DNA from: Paraescarpia echinospica
Lineage: Eukaryota > Annelida > Polychaeta > Sabellida > Siboglinidae
NCBI GenBank assembly: GCA_020002185.1
Contig: CM034531.1
Location: 87,463,789-87,527,788, forward strand
Length of the DNA: 64,000 nucleotides
Direction: 5' to 3'
Under the pieces are notes generated by a model. It was not told the DNA's origin. It saw only the letters and a list, made by a program, of their open reading frames with translations, and searched no databases. Positions 11,290-23,205 of the stretch are shown here, piece after piece. Position 1 is the stretch's first letter; every line of letters starts with the position of its first letter. The translations under genes and the position numbers were made by a program.

Positions 11290-12505
11290 GATGAAAGATG
11301 CGGAAAACGATACGAGACATGAGCTGAGACTACGTGTATACCGATTCAGCCACGTGTGAGATAGCCTGCTCACCGCATCATTTGGCGAGCAGAGGGAAAA
11401 CTGTATTTCCAATATTCTGTTTTTGTTGAAGACTACGCAGTTGATTCGTTGATATAAGATAAACTTCATCGTTGTGATAAAAAAATGGATTAAAATATTC
11501 CTAATAACACATTTTAATTGATATAATAAGTAATATAGATAAAGCAAATAATGTTGTGAAATTAAATATTGGTATACTAACACACTAGTGTTGTTTATTT
11601 ATCAATAGTTTGTATGGCGAATATTTTATTTACATTAATTATAGGTTTGATAGTCATGTTTAGTACATATAATATTATGAACGGAACTTGAAATCTCCGC
11701 ACCGCCTAGATGTCGCTGCTGTGTGTCAACAATGTATGCATTTTATTTCTCACTTATTGTGAATTTAATTGTCCTCTTAGTCACAGAGATATCGATACCA
11801 GTGTATAATTGACAGGTAACTTTGTCGTTTAAAGATACAACAATAAAACACAATGATCGATACATGTTTTGACAGAGACGCCACGACGTCGTGAAGAATT
11901 GGTTTCATCAATGGTGTTGCATGTTATATCTGCATTAAGATAATGAAACTAGATTTGATGAAACATGGCATTCAAAATTGTGTTCACACCTGCTTCATCA
12001 GAAATATGTGCGTTCGTTCCACGTAAACGTGTCATTGACTGAGTGTGTATGTCCGTGCGCGTATGTATGTGTGTGCGCGTGCGTGCGTGTATGAGTTTGT
12101 GAGTGATTTTGTAAGTGATCCAGATGATTGTGAAGGCATTATGAACCTGTGGGCGGACGTACCTGTGAATGCCTACACACCTACTGAATCGTTAGTATGA
12201 CAATGTTCTTCGTCATTATCCAAATCCCTTTAGCATTCGACGTATGCGTTCGATAGACAGGTGTACGCTGGGTATATTATGGATTGCATCTACATAGTCG
12301 TAGTAATAGTTGTGAGTTTGATCATGTGTATTTTGTAGAAGGTTGAGTGTACATGCTTGCATTTATAGGCTACAGACGTTTTCACTTTGGTTTATTGTTT
12401 GATGTCGGTATCATTTCATTGGATTTATGTGATTTCGCAAACAGTTGGCGAATTGGGTTAAAATAAATCCTGTGGTACATCTTCGAGCGTTTATCAGTTT
12501 GCGAA
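11290..12505. other. Non-coding sequence shared with the right duplicate
   Basis: This stretch aligns with about 49790-51018 at high identity with small indels, and has no conserved reading frame. I see no gene in it. Confidence 0.7.
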
Positions 12506-12507
12506 TT

Positions 12508-12631
12508 AGTGGGGGATATTGTATTAGGGTTCCCTGGGCACATCATACTGGCAACCTTTATATAAGAATTAGTGGGGGATACTGTATTAGGGTTCCCTAG
12601 GGCATAGCATACTGCCAACCTTTATATAAGA
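12508..12631. repeat. Two units of the 63/64-bp satellite
   Basis: Two tandem units (TTAGTGGGGGATA..., ...CAACCTTTATATAAG) sit between the flanks CAGTTTGCGAA and TTTTCCTGA. The same flanks surround about 90 units in the right copy (51018-56886), so this is the short form of the locus. Confidence 0.95.
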
Positions 12632-12759
12632 ATTTTCCTGAGCCTTAATGGCATATTTCTATGGGTGCATGGGTTGCATTGCTGGCGAAGATATAACACC
12701 ACCCTGTAAGGTCACGGGCGTTTACGTGGTCAAATGAATACCTGACAGTGTAACAGTGT

Positions 12760-13110
12760 AACCGTTTAATCGTATTGCATTGACAATGCATGGCAATACG
12801 TTTAGTTGTCTGAAGTCATTTTGCCATTCTCAGTTATATGCTTGATATCTGACAAAAAACGTTCTTCACGCTGTAATGTAGAACATGTTTTTGTCATCGA
12901 TGTGACAAGTTGCAGTCTAAACAAATCAACAACTCACTGACAGATAAAATAACTTCGAATGCCTAGGATTAGTAGGCAGCTTAACTAACCGACGCTAACA
13001 AAATTAATATGATCAAGTCTTTACAAATAGCACAATATTTTTTTTGGGGGGCATAGAAGGAAATCACGAATTTACTGAGATCTACAAGGTTTTGGCCAGC
13101 AAATCAAATG
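12760..13110. other. No gene seen; start of left-only sequence
   Basis: The sequence after GACAGTGTAAC has no counterpart in the right duplicate, where GACTGTGTAAC runs directly into the segment matching 19338. I see no gene or repeat here. Confidence 0.6.
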
Positions 13111-13119
13111 TAAGGGGTA

Positions 13120-13945
13120 ATGTCAATATGTGGCACAATAACAAATTATTTACTTACTGATGCCCATTGCCCCTCCTGTGGCATAACCACTCGAAAACAG
13201 CTCGCCAGAATCCCCTCTCTCTCACGGGCCCTTCTCTCGAGCTGCTTCCAGGCATGTTACATCTTCCTGTTGTCTGCCTGGAGGTCTCTTCACCGAACAT
13301 TCTTTGACCTGCCTATTTTCCGGTTGCCTTGGGGATTCCATGTCAGAGCTGTTCTGACGATGCTCGACGCTGTCTTCCGGAGCGTGTGACCAATCCATCA
13401 CATCTTCTTTTTCATCTTCCATAGGCAATTTATATACCCTCCCCCACAAATCAATGTTGCTGATCATATCTGGCCAGTGGATCTGGAGGATTCTTCTTAG
13501 GCAGTTGTTGAAGCTCTGCATTCTGCTGATGGTGGTGTTGGTGTTGGTTGTCCTCCACGTCTCGGCTCCATACAATAGAACTGACTTCATGTGGGAGTTA
13601 AACAGCCGGATCTTTGTGTGTAATGACATCACACTGGAGCTCCAGATGTTCTTGAACTGTAGAAATGCTACTCTCGCCTTGCCAATCCTTGCTCTGACAT
13701 CTGCGTCTGTGTCGCCCTTCTTGTCGACTGCCCAGGTATGTGAAGGACTCCACCTCTTCAAGTGCCCTCGCTTCCGATACGACTGGGTCGATGCTCGGTG
13801 TAGTAACATTCATGACCTTCGTCTATCCTTTATGTATGTTGAGACCCATTTGTGAGTGTATGACTGCTAGTTCTGTTGTCTTGTCCTGCATCTGTTGGTG
13901 GCTGTGGGACATAAGTGCCAGATTGTCGGCGAAGTCCAGGTCCTA
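13120..13945 (-). mobile_element. LINE fragment: end of RT and C-terminal region
   Basis: The minus strand reads through a degenerate RT catalytic region (DLDFADNLALMSH), then ESFTYLGS, then DADVRARIGKARVAFLQFKN, SVLLYGAETWR and LRRILQIHWPDMISN. These blocks are the thumb and C-terminal part seen in non-LTR endonuclease-RT proteins of invertebrates. The frame shifts at least once (about 13700) and has a stop near 13836. It is a different family from the CR1-like copies. Confidence 0.8.
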
Positions 13946-14184
13946 CAGTTGCGTCCACAATGTCCAGTTGATTTCATTCCTCTCCGCATTGTGCACCTCT
14001 TCAAAAAACTGTAACTCTTGTTGCAATATCTGTGACAAGTACTTTTTATGAGGTAGGTGACCTATCTCATCCGGGCTTGGGACCGAGAACGGTATTAGCA
14101 ATAGCATTTGCCTTTGGAACGCCTTACGCTTACGGACCACACACACAACAACGAAAAACAACATAACAAACTCGGACGGAGAAA

Positions 14185-14325
14185 ATAGTAATCATCGAGG
14201 CAAACAAAAGAATACGACACGTAAAAGACGCCATCTGGTCACAAAGAGCAAAAACACCAATCAATCGAGACAAGGCCATCTACGATCTCTCCCACGAGTA
14301 CGATGGTGTCATTTGACCTAAACGT
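14185..14325 (+). mobile_element. Possible Penelope-like/GIY-YIG element fragment
   Basis: A plus-strand frame reads EANKRIRHVKDAIWSQRAKT, then PINRDKAIYDLSHEYDGVI. The pattern IKEAI..R....NRD.G...LSH.YD is familiar from the C-terminal region of GIY-YIG-bearing retroelement proteins. The fragment is short, and the assignment is from memory only. Confidence 0.35.
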
Positions 14326-14986
14326 CACGTGTCCTAACGACGCCTGCGAGGTATGCAAGCGAAAGCCTCGACAAGGCTATATTTGGCGGAGATAGATCGT
14401 TGAAATTGGTGGTGTATCAAAGTTCATAAGCAAGTGGAATTACTGATTGATAAGTATTATTCTTGCCTTAATATCATTCATAAAGTAGCAGTAAACATAT
14501 ATTGAGTAGCAGTTGTGCTTAAAGTTAGTTAGATAAAGTATTTTAGGACACTTTAGTCTAGTGAGTGATAATAGGGTACGTTAGCTTACGGCTACGATAA
14601 GTTTGTAAACAAGATTTAACAAACCTCGTTATGTGGTAGAATATATAGGTGATAAAGTAACAACCATAAACTACCTACATAAGATAATATCTGTGTAAGT
14701 CAGTACCTGCTAGACATTTTGATAAGGTAGCTTTGTTGTTAAAATTAAGCATTTGCGATAATCGGGCGAACTAAGTTTATGTAGCTAGTGTCTCTCTTAT
14801 TCGCTAGGGCGCTGTATAACCTAAATAAATAAGGCAGTCTAGCGTGCGCAATCTTACGTAAAGTGTAACATTTGTGCACAGAAAACAGTCTTCTTAAAGA
14901 CTACATAGACAGTGAATAGTGTAAACACAGTTGATAAAACTATTTTAAATAGCTAATTAGATTATTATTATTAAATAAATTCTGAT

Positions 14987-16207
14987 ATGGCGCCTTGCAA
15001 GCGGCAAGTCAAGGCAAAGAGACACTTGGTGTGCGACGACTGCCACAGTTGGGTAGATTTTGTCTTATCCGGCTGTACGAAGTCATGGACAGAAACCAAG
15101 GAAGAGGGATTCACCTTTCAGTGCGTGGGGTGTTGGAAGGTGAAATGTCTGGAGAAAGAGGTAGCTAGGTTGGTAGATATTGTGAAGGGGATGGAGATGA
15201 GAATCAGCAAGGAGACAGATGGAATGGAGAGAGACGACAGGGATAAAGTTGGGAATACTGTGAAACTGAAGGAGCAGAGTAGTGGCAACAAGACCGAGGA
15301 AAGGAGACTGAGAGGAGGGAAGGTGATCGGAGGGGAAGAAAGTGGAGGATCGACGGCAGGAAATGTGACAGGTGTGAAGGTGGCAGGAGAGAAAGTGACC
15401 GTAGAGAAAGAGGTAGGAGGGAAAAAGAGACGGGAGAGGAGAGAAGGAAATGCAATGGGAGGAAAGATGACGGGAAGAAAGGAAGTGAGAGTACATGTGA
15501 CAGAAGAGAAGTCGGGAGGGACGATGACAGGAAGAAAGGTGACAAGAGAAACAGCGTCAGGAAAGAATGGAACGGACGAGATTGTGACGGGAGAGCAGAA
15601 GACAGGGGAACAAGATTACAACCAGACAGATGCAAACCGTAGAAAGAGCTACACTGAGGCAGTGATTGAGGGGGCAATGAGGAAAGAGAGGGTGTTTATG
15701 GGCGATTCGATTATGAGAAAGACAGATAAGACTCTAAGCGAGGGGGAGGACGTCGTTGTTTGTCTACCGGGGGCTAGGATAGAACATGTAACTGAAAGGG
15801 TAGAGAAGGTACTGGGGCATGGCAAGGGAGGGTCTATACTAGTACATGTAGGGACAAATAACGCAGAGAGGGAGGGAACAACTGGGATAGTTCAGAAGTA
15901 CAGACAGTTAGTGAAGAAGTTAAAGAAGACAAGAGTAGAACAGATTATCCTCTCAGGAATTTTGCCATTAATGGGAGGAAGGGGGCCGACATATAGAAAC
16001 TGCAAGAGGATGGCGATCAACGCACTAGTTGAGCAGATGTGTAAAGAAGAGGGGGTGGGATTCGTAGATTTATGGGGATACTTTGTTGGGAGGGAAGATA
16101 TGTACATGAGAGATGGCCTACATCTAAGTGGAAAGGGGGCAGCAGTTTTCTCAGAGAACTTGCTGCAATCTGTTGACAGTGGGACAGGCTGCATCTATTT
16201 AAACTAG
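14987..16207 (+). CDS. LINE ORF1 protein: PHD-like finger, basic repeats, SGNH esterase
   Basis: The product (406 aa) is the ORF1 protein of a CR1-like LINE, expected to bind the element's RNA. Residues 1-55 hold a PHD-like zinc finger (CDDCHSW, SGC, QCVGC). Residues 60-210 are very rich in Glu, Lys, Gly and Thr, with loose 'GGK(V/M)TG.K' repeats and no clear fold. Residues about 225-400 are an SGNH/GDSL-type esterase: GDSIM carries the nucleophile Ser, GTNN gives the Asn block, and DGLHLS carries the Asp and His. The start is the first ATG after an AT-rich leader. All the esterase motifs are present, so the protein could be active. ORF2 follows in another frame and overlaps the end of ORF1. 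Confidence 0.88.
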   Translation: MAPCKRQVKAKRHLVCDDCHSWVDFVLSGCTKSWTETKEEGFTFQCVGCWKVKCLEKEVARLVDIVKGMEMRISKETDGMERDDRDKVGNTVKLKEQSSGNKTEERRLRGGKVIGGEESGGSTAGNVTGVKVAGEKVTVEKEVGGKKRRERREGNAMGGKMTGRKEVRVHVTEEKSGGTMTGRKVTRETASGKNGTDEIVTGEQKTGEQDYNQTDANRRKSYTEAVIEGAMRKERVFMGDSIMRKTDKTLSEGEDVVVCLPGARIEHVTERVEKVLGHGKGGSILVHVGTNNAEREGTTGIVQKYRQLVKKLKKTRVEQIILSGILPLMGGRGPTYRNCKRMAINALVEQMCKEEGVGFVDLWGYFVGREDMYMRDGLHLSGKGAAVFSENLLQSVDSGTGCIYLN

Positions 16208-16209
16208 AT

Positions 16210-19085
16210 TCGCAGGGGGGATTCACAGAGAAGCCTGAAACTGGAGGCATAGATAAAGACAGCAGAAATAAATCGGCAAAGAACAGCCTGGAAAACTGTT
16301 CTGAATCAGGATATAAATGCATTTGTTTAAATGCAAGGAGCATAGTAAACAAAAGAAGTGAACTAAACATTATGGTAGAAGATATTGACCCTCACATAAT
16401 AGGTATAACCGAATCGTGGGCCACCACTGATATATCAGATGCCGAATTGGGACTAACAGGATATGTAATGTTTAGGAAAGATAGAATAGGAAGAAAGGGA
16501 GGTGGAGTTATTTTATATATTAAAGAATCTATCCAGGCTTATGAAATAAAATTAGAAAGAGAAGCAGATTGCGAAGAAGCTGTTTGGTGTAACATAGTTA
16601 CAGGAAACTGAACGTTAACAGTTGGGTTAGTTTATCGAAGTCCAAACATAAGCATAGAAGAGAATGAAAAAATACAAAACGCTATAAGGGAAGTAAGCAA
16701 ACGGAACTGTATTATTATGGGGGACTTTAACCATGGGCATATACAATGGAAATCTCTACAGAGTATGGGGAGTGAGGACCACAAGTTTTTAGTTTTAGTA
16801 CAAGATAGTTTCCTTTCTCAACATGTGCTAGAACCAACCAGGGGAGAGAATGTGTTAGACTTAGTTTTGTCCTCACAGAAAGAATTAGTTGACAATGTCA
16901 AGATATGTGAGCCACTGGGGAGTAATGATCACAACCAGATACATTTTACCATCAAAGTAAAATCAGAAAGGAATAATAAAAAGCAGTATAGGAGAAATTT
17001 CCACAAAGGAAGGTATAAGGACATGAGGAAATATTTAGCAAAGATAGACTGGAATAACACACTGAAGAATAAGACAGCAACCGAATGCTGGAATATCTTA
17101 AATAGTGAAATTAAGTGCATAGTCGATAAATTTGTACCTTTCAAAAAACAAGGGAAACGGTCTAAAAAGAAACACTTATCGAAAGAAGCCATTAGAAAAA
17201 TTAAGTATAAACAAATGATGTGGAAGTCGTATAGATGTACTGGAAATGATGAAGACTACAACATTTATAAAGAAGCACTTAATTAAGCTACAGCTGAAAT
17301 TAGAAATTCAAAGAGAAGCTATGAAAAAAAATTAGCTAGTAATATAAAACATGACAGTAAGAGTTTTTATGCGTATATTCGAAGCAAACAGAAAGTTCAG
17401 GATAAGGTCGGTCCTCTAGAAGATAGTGCTGGAAATACAATATCAGAGGGATTCTTAATGGCAGAAGACCTGAATGAGTATTTTAGTTCAGTGTTTACCA
17501 GGGAAGATATTAGTTCACTGCCAGTACCAGAGGCTAAGTTCAAGGGGGCAGATTCAGACTATTTAGGACAGTTAGTTGTAACCTCGGAAATGGTAGCTAA
17601 GAAAATAAGGGCTATGAAGGATAATAAATCACCTGGAGTGGACGGGATTCCGCCCAAACTACTATTGGAAATTGTAGAACAAATTAGCGTACCGCTTGCA
17701 ACAGTTTTCAATTTGTCATTAGAAGAGGGAGTGGTTCCTTTAGAATGGAAAGAGGCAAACATTATACCGTTATTTAAAAAGGTTCGAGAAACAAGTCAGA
17801 GAACTATAGACCAGTGAGTTTAACATCAGTGATTTGCAAATTATTAGAAAGACTAATTAAAGATCACATGGTGGATTTTCTTGTTAAACATAACTTGATA
17901 AACCCATCTCAACATGGGTTTTTAAAAGCGAGGTCATGCTTAACAAATATGTTATGTTTTTTGGAAGACATCACTAGGTGGGTAGATGAGGGATCACCAG
18001 TAGATATCATCTATTTAGATTTTCAAAAAGCTTTCGACAAAGTACCACATCAAAGATTACTCCTTAAGCTAAAGGCCCATGGCATAGGAAATGGTATAAT
18101 AAACTGGATAGAAAAATGGCTGAATGACAGAAGACAACGTGTAGTAGTTGATGGGGAGGCTTCAAACTGGAAATCGGTATTGAGTGGGGTACCACAGGGA
18201 TCAGTACTAGGACCTATATTATTCTTAATATATATCAACGATTTGGACGATGATATAACAAGCAAGGTGTTAAAATTTGCGGATGATACAAAAGTGTTTA
18301 GAAGGATTAAAAGTGATGGAGACAGACAGCATTTACAAGATGATCTTGATAGGTTGATCAAATGGTCTGAAAAGTGGCAAATGCTGTTCAATTTTGGGAA
18401 ATGTAAATGCCTCCACACAGGTCATGGGAATGAAGAGGTAAAATATAAAATGGGGGGTACTGTTCTAAGTACTACTGTAAAAGAAAAGGACTTGGGGTTA
18501 ACCATTAGTGCTGATATGAAGGTTTCAGAGCAGTGCGGAATTGCAGCGTCAAAGGGAAATCAAATCCTTGGATTAATTAGGCGAAATATAGCGTATAAGA
18601 AAAAAGAATTAATAGTACCGCTGTACAAAACAATAGTGAGGCCTCATTTAGAATATTGTATACAAGCATGGAGGCCATATCGCAAGAAGGACATAGATAT
18701 GCTAGAAAGAGTACAGAGGAGAGCGACTAAAATGATACCAAATCTGAGGGATCTTAGTTACGAAATACGCCTAAAAGAATGTGGTTTAACAACATTAGAG
18801 ACCAGGAGATTGAGAGGAGATCATATAGAAGTGTTTAAAATATTGAATGGTTATGAAAATATTGATAGAAACATTTTTTTCTCAGTTAAGAAAAATAGAA
18901 GGACCAGAGGACATGAAGCTACATTAGTAAAGGAGCAGTCTAGATTAGATATAAGAAAGTTCTCATTCTCACAAAGGACTGTAAATGAATGGAACAGATT
19001 ATCTCCTGATTGTGTTGGTGCTAGTAGCGTGAATATGTTTAAAAATAAAATCGACACACACCTTAAAAAGGCGGGATACATGTAG
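16210..19085 (+). pseudogene. LINE ORF2 (endonuclease and reverse transcriptase), disabled
   Basis: The product would be the apurinic-like endonuclease and RT that copy the LINE at its target. The endonuclease (about 16318-16965) shows NARSIVNK, GITESW, GDFNHGHIQW and SNDHNQI. RT follows, with SPGVDGIPP, YLDFQKAFDKVPH, GVPQGS and FADDTK (about 17600-18500), and then the thumb and C-terminal region. An in-frame TGA (16609-16611) cuts the endonuclease and a TAA (17284-17286) follows it. A one-base loss in an A run near 17776 shifts the frame before the RT core. Frame 3 is then open for 423 codons to 19085. Copy E keeps six A's at the run, which shows the loss is specific to this copy. Confidence 0.9.
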
Positions 19086-19189
19086 ATAAAAAGTATTGGA
19101 CTCTCGATATGCCAAAAGGCTTCCTTGTCCACCTGCCATCCAGAGTACATTTCTGGATGGCAATCTTGTTAAATCTTGTTAAAGGTAAT

Positions 19190-20280
19190 TAACGTTTTGG
19201 ATATGTTAGAAATAAACTGAATAAAAATGAACAATCGTGAAAAATGTTCAGTATTTTTTTTAAATACCAACGATGACCGTTGTGACAGTTTGACAATGAT
19301 GTGACGCATCTATTTTTTTCATATTTTAATACAATTCATAGGGAATATAATGACATCGTTTCCCCACCATAACAAATATTGCCATTTTTGAAGATTCTTT
19401 CAAAAATACAGACAATTTTGATGGCTACGTAACTACACAATGCCATTAATATGACGTGATTTTCATCGTGCAAAAATCTGTAAGGTGCAAGTGAACTACG
19501 AACATTTTTTGAGCAAAATCTAAACCACTAACACGGTAGTGCGCACCAAAGTTGATACTCGCCATTATTACCAATTTGGTTTAGTTTTGACTGATAGCAA
19601 TAACAATTACTGAACATCCCATTCCTGGATAATATGAATAATGCAATTGAGCTATACAAAGCCAAACATAACTAAAATAAAATATAAACACCTTCGCAAA
19701 GATTTTTCGAATGGTTTGAACAAATATTAAAAATATTTCGGCAATGTCCGCATTTTGATACGTATTTCTGTCACGTGTCGTGAGCTGGGTGTGCAGGATG
19801 TTCAACGTCTACTTGACGTGGTGATTTCGTACACGCATCTTCTGCAAGAGTATATACAACACACTCATTCATTATTTTTGTCTAAAACACATTTACTGTA
19901 TCGCAGCACCTCCTACACCAATATCATTGGAATTATCGCACACACTTCTGTTATTCATTTTGTGTTTATACTAACGCTAATTAGCTATTCTGCGCCGTCT
20001 TGTATCCGCATTGGGAAATACGCACACGCCGTCAATTATAATACTCTTATGTTTCAACATATCAAATAATAAGCATATGACGTAGAAAGTCCTATCTGAC
20101 ATGTTCTCCTTATGGCCTACAGTAAATACTCAAAGTGATACTAATACATATTCGCAGTTGATTGCGTAAATGACTGACGTGGCTTGCTATATCCAACGCA
20201 TAACTTGGACAATTTCAATTATTTAGTAAATGCAAAATACAATATAAACGGAAGCCAGTTTGTATACAATACATTCACAT
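19190..20280. other. Non-coding sequence, shared with the right duplicate from 19338
   Basis: Sequence from about 19338 matches 57005-57990. A plus frame of about 104 codons (19755-20069) is kept in both copies, with a 36-bp length difference, but has no recognisable domain and uses codons unlike the neighbouring exons. I do not call it a gene. Confidence 0.5.
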
Positions 20281-20287
20281 GAGGTGA

Positions 20288-20412
20288 GTGTGTGTATACA
20301 CACACACTCACGCACACGCACACGCGCACACACACACTCACACGCAAAATCACACTCACGCACGCACGCACGCATGTACGCATGCATGCATCCATGCATG
20401 CATGCACACACT
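20288..20412. repeat. CA/CGCA microsatellite with GCAT palindromes
   Basis: CACACTCACG, then CGCACGCACG, then GCATGCATGCATCCATGC. It is matched at 57998-58112. Confidence 0.85.
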
Positions 20413-21309
20413 TATTTGGAAATACGCACGCCCATTTAAATATGTAAGGTTAATACATACATGGAAGTTAGTAATGAACAAAGCAAACAACGAAGCACAC
20501 GAGTAAATATTTTGGAAATTAGGTGTACTAGGTTCAAGTATCTCATATTAAAGATTGGGAAGATGAACGACGACCCTAATACGCTGACAACGAAATATTG
20601 TTGGCAAATGCTAACAACTGATATCAACCCGTTTTGCCCTTTGTGACCCCTTGCGAAAATGATGTAAGTTAAGCCTTCAAAGATATAAATATTTTATTAA
20701 TGGAATGCGTGTTAAATGGATGCATATGTATTGTTTGTGCCTTTTAATGTTGTATGTTAGTCTTTTAGTTTTTAGAAAGGGTGTGTAGGAAGAAAGAAAT
20801 GCGTTACACGTTGAAATGTATCATTAATATATGAACATGCAGTAATTATTTCAGAAATTAAACTCACAAATAAAACACAACAGAACATTAACCTGCGAAA
20901 GAAGTTTATCTATAATAAATTAAGCTTAAAAATCCATATATACGGAAACTACACGCGGAATGACGCTTCTTTTGGGATTTCTCTAACCGACTCCTGTATA
21001 GATACAATTCGAATAGCTAAATGGATTAGATTTTCAGGACCCGCATGGAAAAACACACCCGCCTTTGAATATAATATGGAAATGGTTCTATTAATGGTTT
21101 TATTACATACCACATCCGCAAACCGTTCCCGTATATATCGAACTCTAGCTGTAGTTGTATAGGAGATGGAAATAAATGAAGCCGTACGAGCCAGTACTGC
21201 TATAATCCGTCAACTCCTCACGCACCCCAACTCTCCTAATAACTACACAATTGCAGTGAAGTCGCATGGTGTCCACATACATGCATGCATGTGTGTATTC
21301 AATAATGTA

Positions 21310-21690
21310 CAACATACATACATACGTACATACGTACATACGTACATACATAAATACGTACATACGTACATACGTACATACGTAAATACATACATACATA
21401 CATACATACATTACGTACATACGTAAATACGTACATACGTACATATATACATACATACATACATACATTCATACATACATACATACATACTTACATACAC
21501 ACACACACACTTACACACACACACACACACATACATACATACATAGACGCATTCACATACACATACATACATACATATATATATACAAACATGCATACAT
21601 ACATACACACATACATACATACATATATACATACATACATACATACATACGTACATACACACACACACACGTACGTACACACATACTGTA
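21310..21690. repeat. TACA/TACG tetranucleotide microsatellite
   Basis: Long arrays of CATA and CGTA, with CA runs. They are matched at about 59028-59455. All reading frames through it are by-products of the four-base period. Confidence 0.95.
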
Positions 21691-22309
21691 ACCAACAGTT
21701 TCAAATCAAGCCGAGCCAAATCGAATCAACTATTGACGTCCGTTTATTTACGTAAAACTAAAAACAAAATGAAAACACAGGTATGAGTGTGTGACCGGTT
21801 AAAGTGCGTTGTAATACGTTACTCTGACAATTTGGTTACATAATCGGGAAAAGAACCATTGAAATTATAAATGAAATAAACTATGTAACAATAGATTTCA
21901 GATACGTAGAAACATATTAAAACTATTAACGCTATTGTGTCAGATAAATAAATTGGTTGAACGGAATACAAACCGCATACACTACTGTATAATACCAATA
22001 GACACTCAGAAATGAAGGACCAAACTTCACTACAACACTACTTTGCTGGACTTGGGCACGGAACAAAGGCCAGTTACAAAGAAGGGCTTCGACGTAATTA
22101 TTATTAAATTCTACTGAATATAACATGCTCAAACTATGAGCCATGACATCATCACCAAAGGGCAGATATCATATGTCATCATTCCTAATGGGAATCTAGT
22201 ATAAATGTATCTGATAGGTGGAGCTACTAGTAGTGCGACTTCATGCAATATAACACATAGCTAATTAGAATACATGAATTTAGTACAGGCAGTGTGCCAA
22301 ATGCCTTTA

Positions 22310-22318
22310 CAAATACAT

Positions 22319-22371
<53 letters not shown>

Positions 22372-22505
22372 TACATATATGCATACATACATACATACAT
22401 ACATACACATACATACATACGTACGTACAAACATACGTACATACATATGTACATACATACGTACATTCATACGTACATACATACACAAATATATACATAA
22501 TTACA
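22310..22505. repeat. TACA/CA microsatellite
   Basis: Arrays of CATA, CA and CGTA. In the right duplicate this array is split by a LINE (60199-63291). Confidence 0.95.
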
Positions 22506-22655
22506 TACATATTATACCTGCATGCATATGAATTTACACTATGCGTGTGTGCGTACGTGCGTGCTTGGCGCATGTGTGCCATCACGATCACGTTAAATAA
22601 AATGACTGGCTAAAAAACTGAACGTTAAAAACCGAAGAACAATGGTCGATCTTAC

Positions 22656-22730
22656 CTTTGCCGTAATGTCGGCTATGTCTCCTGGCTGTAGTCTTTTCCT
22701 AGTTTCCATTGTCTCTCTCTGAAGTTGTTG
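22656..22730 (-). CDS. Protein kinase gene, downstream exon (coiled-coil-like), left copy
   Basis: A 75-base exon (25 codons) on the minus strand is bounded by TTTTGCAG and AAG|GTAAGA. It starts in phase 0, matching the phase 0 end of the exon at 23206-23408. The peptide begins QQLQRETMETRKRL, charged and Gln/Arg-rich, which could continue a helix after the kinase fold. Its duplicate at 63630-63704 has a stop codon. Exons further downstream of this one are not visible. Confidence 0.7.
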
Positions 22731-22789
22731 CTGCAAAATACATCATGGTATAGTATTTCCCTTCTCGTCGTATGCACTCTCCCTACTTC

Positions 22790-23053
22790 CCGACTTAATT
22801 CACTGCCTCACTCCTGTCCTTCCTCAAGCACTCTCTCTTTCCCTCCCTACATCCCTGCCTCCCTCCCTTTCTTTATCCCTCTCTCCATCCCTGCCTCCCT
22901 GCCTCCCTGCCACCCTGCCTCCCTGCCTGCCTGCCTTTGTTTCTCCCTCCCTCCTTCCCGCCACCCCTCCCTCCATATCCCACTCCATCTTTCTCATTCC
23001 CTGCCTTTCCTTCCTTCTGCCCTACCACCTTCACTGGCTCTCTTCGTAATTGC

Positions 23054-23088
<35 letters not shown>

Positions 23089-23170
23089 TATATGTATATA
23101 TATGTGTGTGTGTGTGTGTTTGCTTGTGTGTGTGTGTATGTGTGCGCGCGCGCGCGTGTGTGCATGCATG
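22790..23170. repeat. CCCT/CCTG-rich tract, then AT and TG repeats
   Basis: Pyrimidine-rich CCCTCCCTGCCT repeats (about 22820-22990) are followed by (AT)n and (TG)n (23055-23170), inside a kinase intron. The first part recurs at 63800-63990. Confidence 0.9.
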
Positions 23171-23205
23171 TAATAGTATTTTATGAGTATGTATGTGTAT
23201 TCTAC

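Larger units (their letters stand above)
14440..19186 (+). mobile_element. CR1-like LINE copy C, nearly full length
   Basis: This non-LTR retrotransposon has a 5' leader (about 14440-14986; true 5' end not determined), ORF1 with a Cys-rich finger and an esterase domain, ORF2 with endonuclease and RT, and a short 3' UTR. It ends in a perfect 11-bp hairpin (19134-19162) and TCTTGTTAAA tail repeats. The ORF1 finger plus SGNH esterase, the GVPQGSVLGPILFLIYINDL block and the repeat tail point to the CR1 group. ORF1 is open. ORF2 has two stops and one frameshift, so the copy is defective but recent. It lies in the segment missing from the right duplicate. Confidence 0.9.
8590..22990 (+). repeat. 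Left copy of a large direct segmental duplication
   Basis: This block aligns in the same order and orientation with 44961-64000. Shared landmarks are the two TGF-beta exons, a 16-bp minisatellite, a SINE-like tRNA head, TG-rich repeats, the 63-bp satellite, the GGGAATATAATGACATCG segment (19341 against 57008), the TACA microsatellites and a 75-bp kinase exon. The left copy has 6.6 kb at about 12760-19337 that is absent from the right copy. Confidence 0.93.

Noticed and set aside
13454..13855. 133-codon plus-strand frame
   Set aside because: It is the antisense of a LINE C-terminal region with clear family motifs on the minus strand.
19755..20069. 104-codon frame kept in both duplicates (57428-57775)
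   Set aside because: No domain, no splice or secretion context, and a 36-bp length difference. Conservation follows from recent duplication alone.
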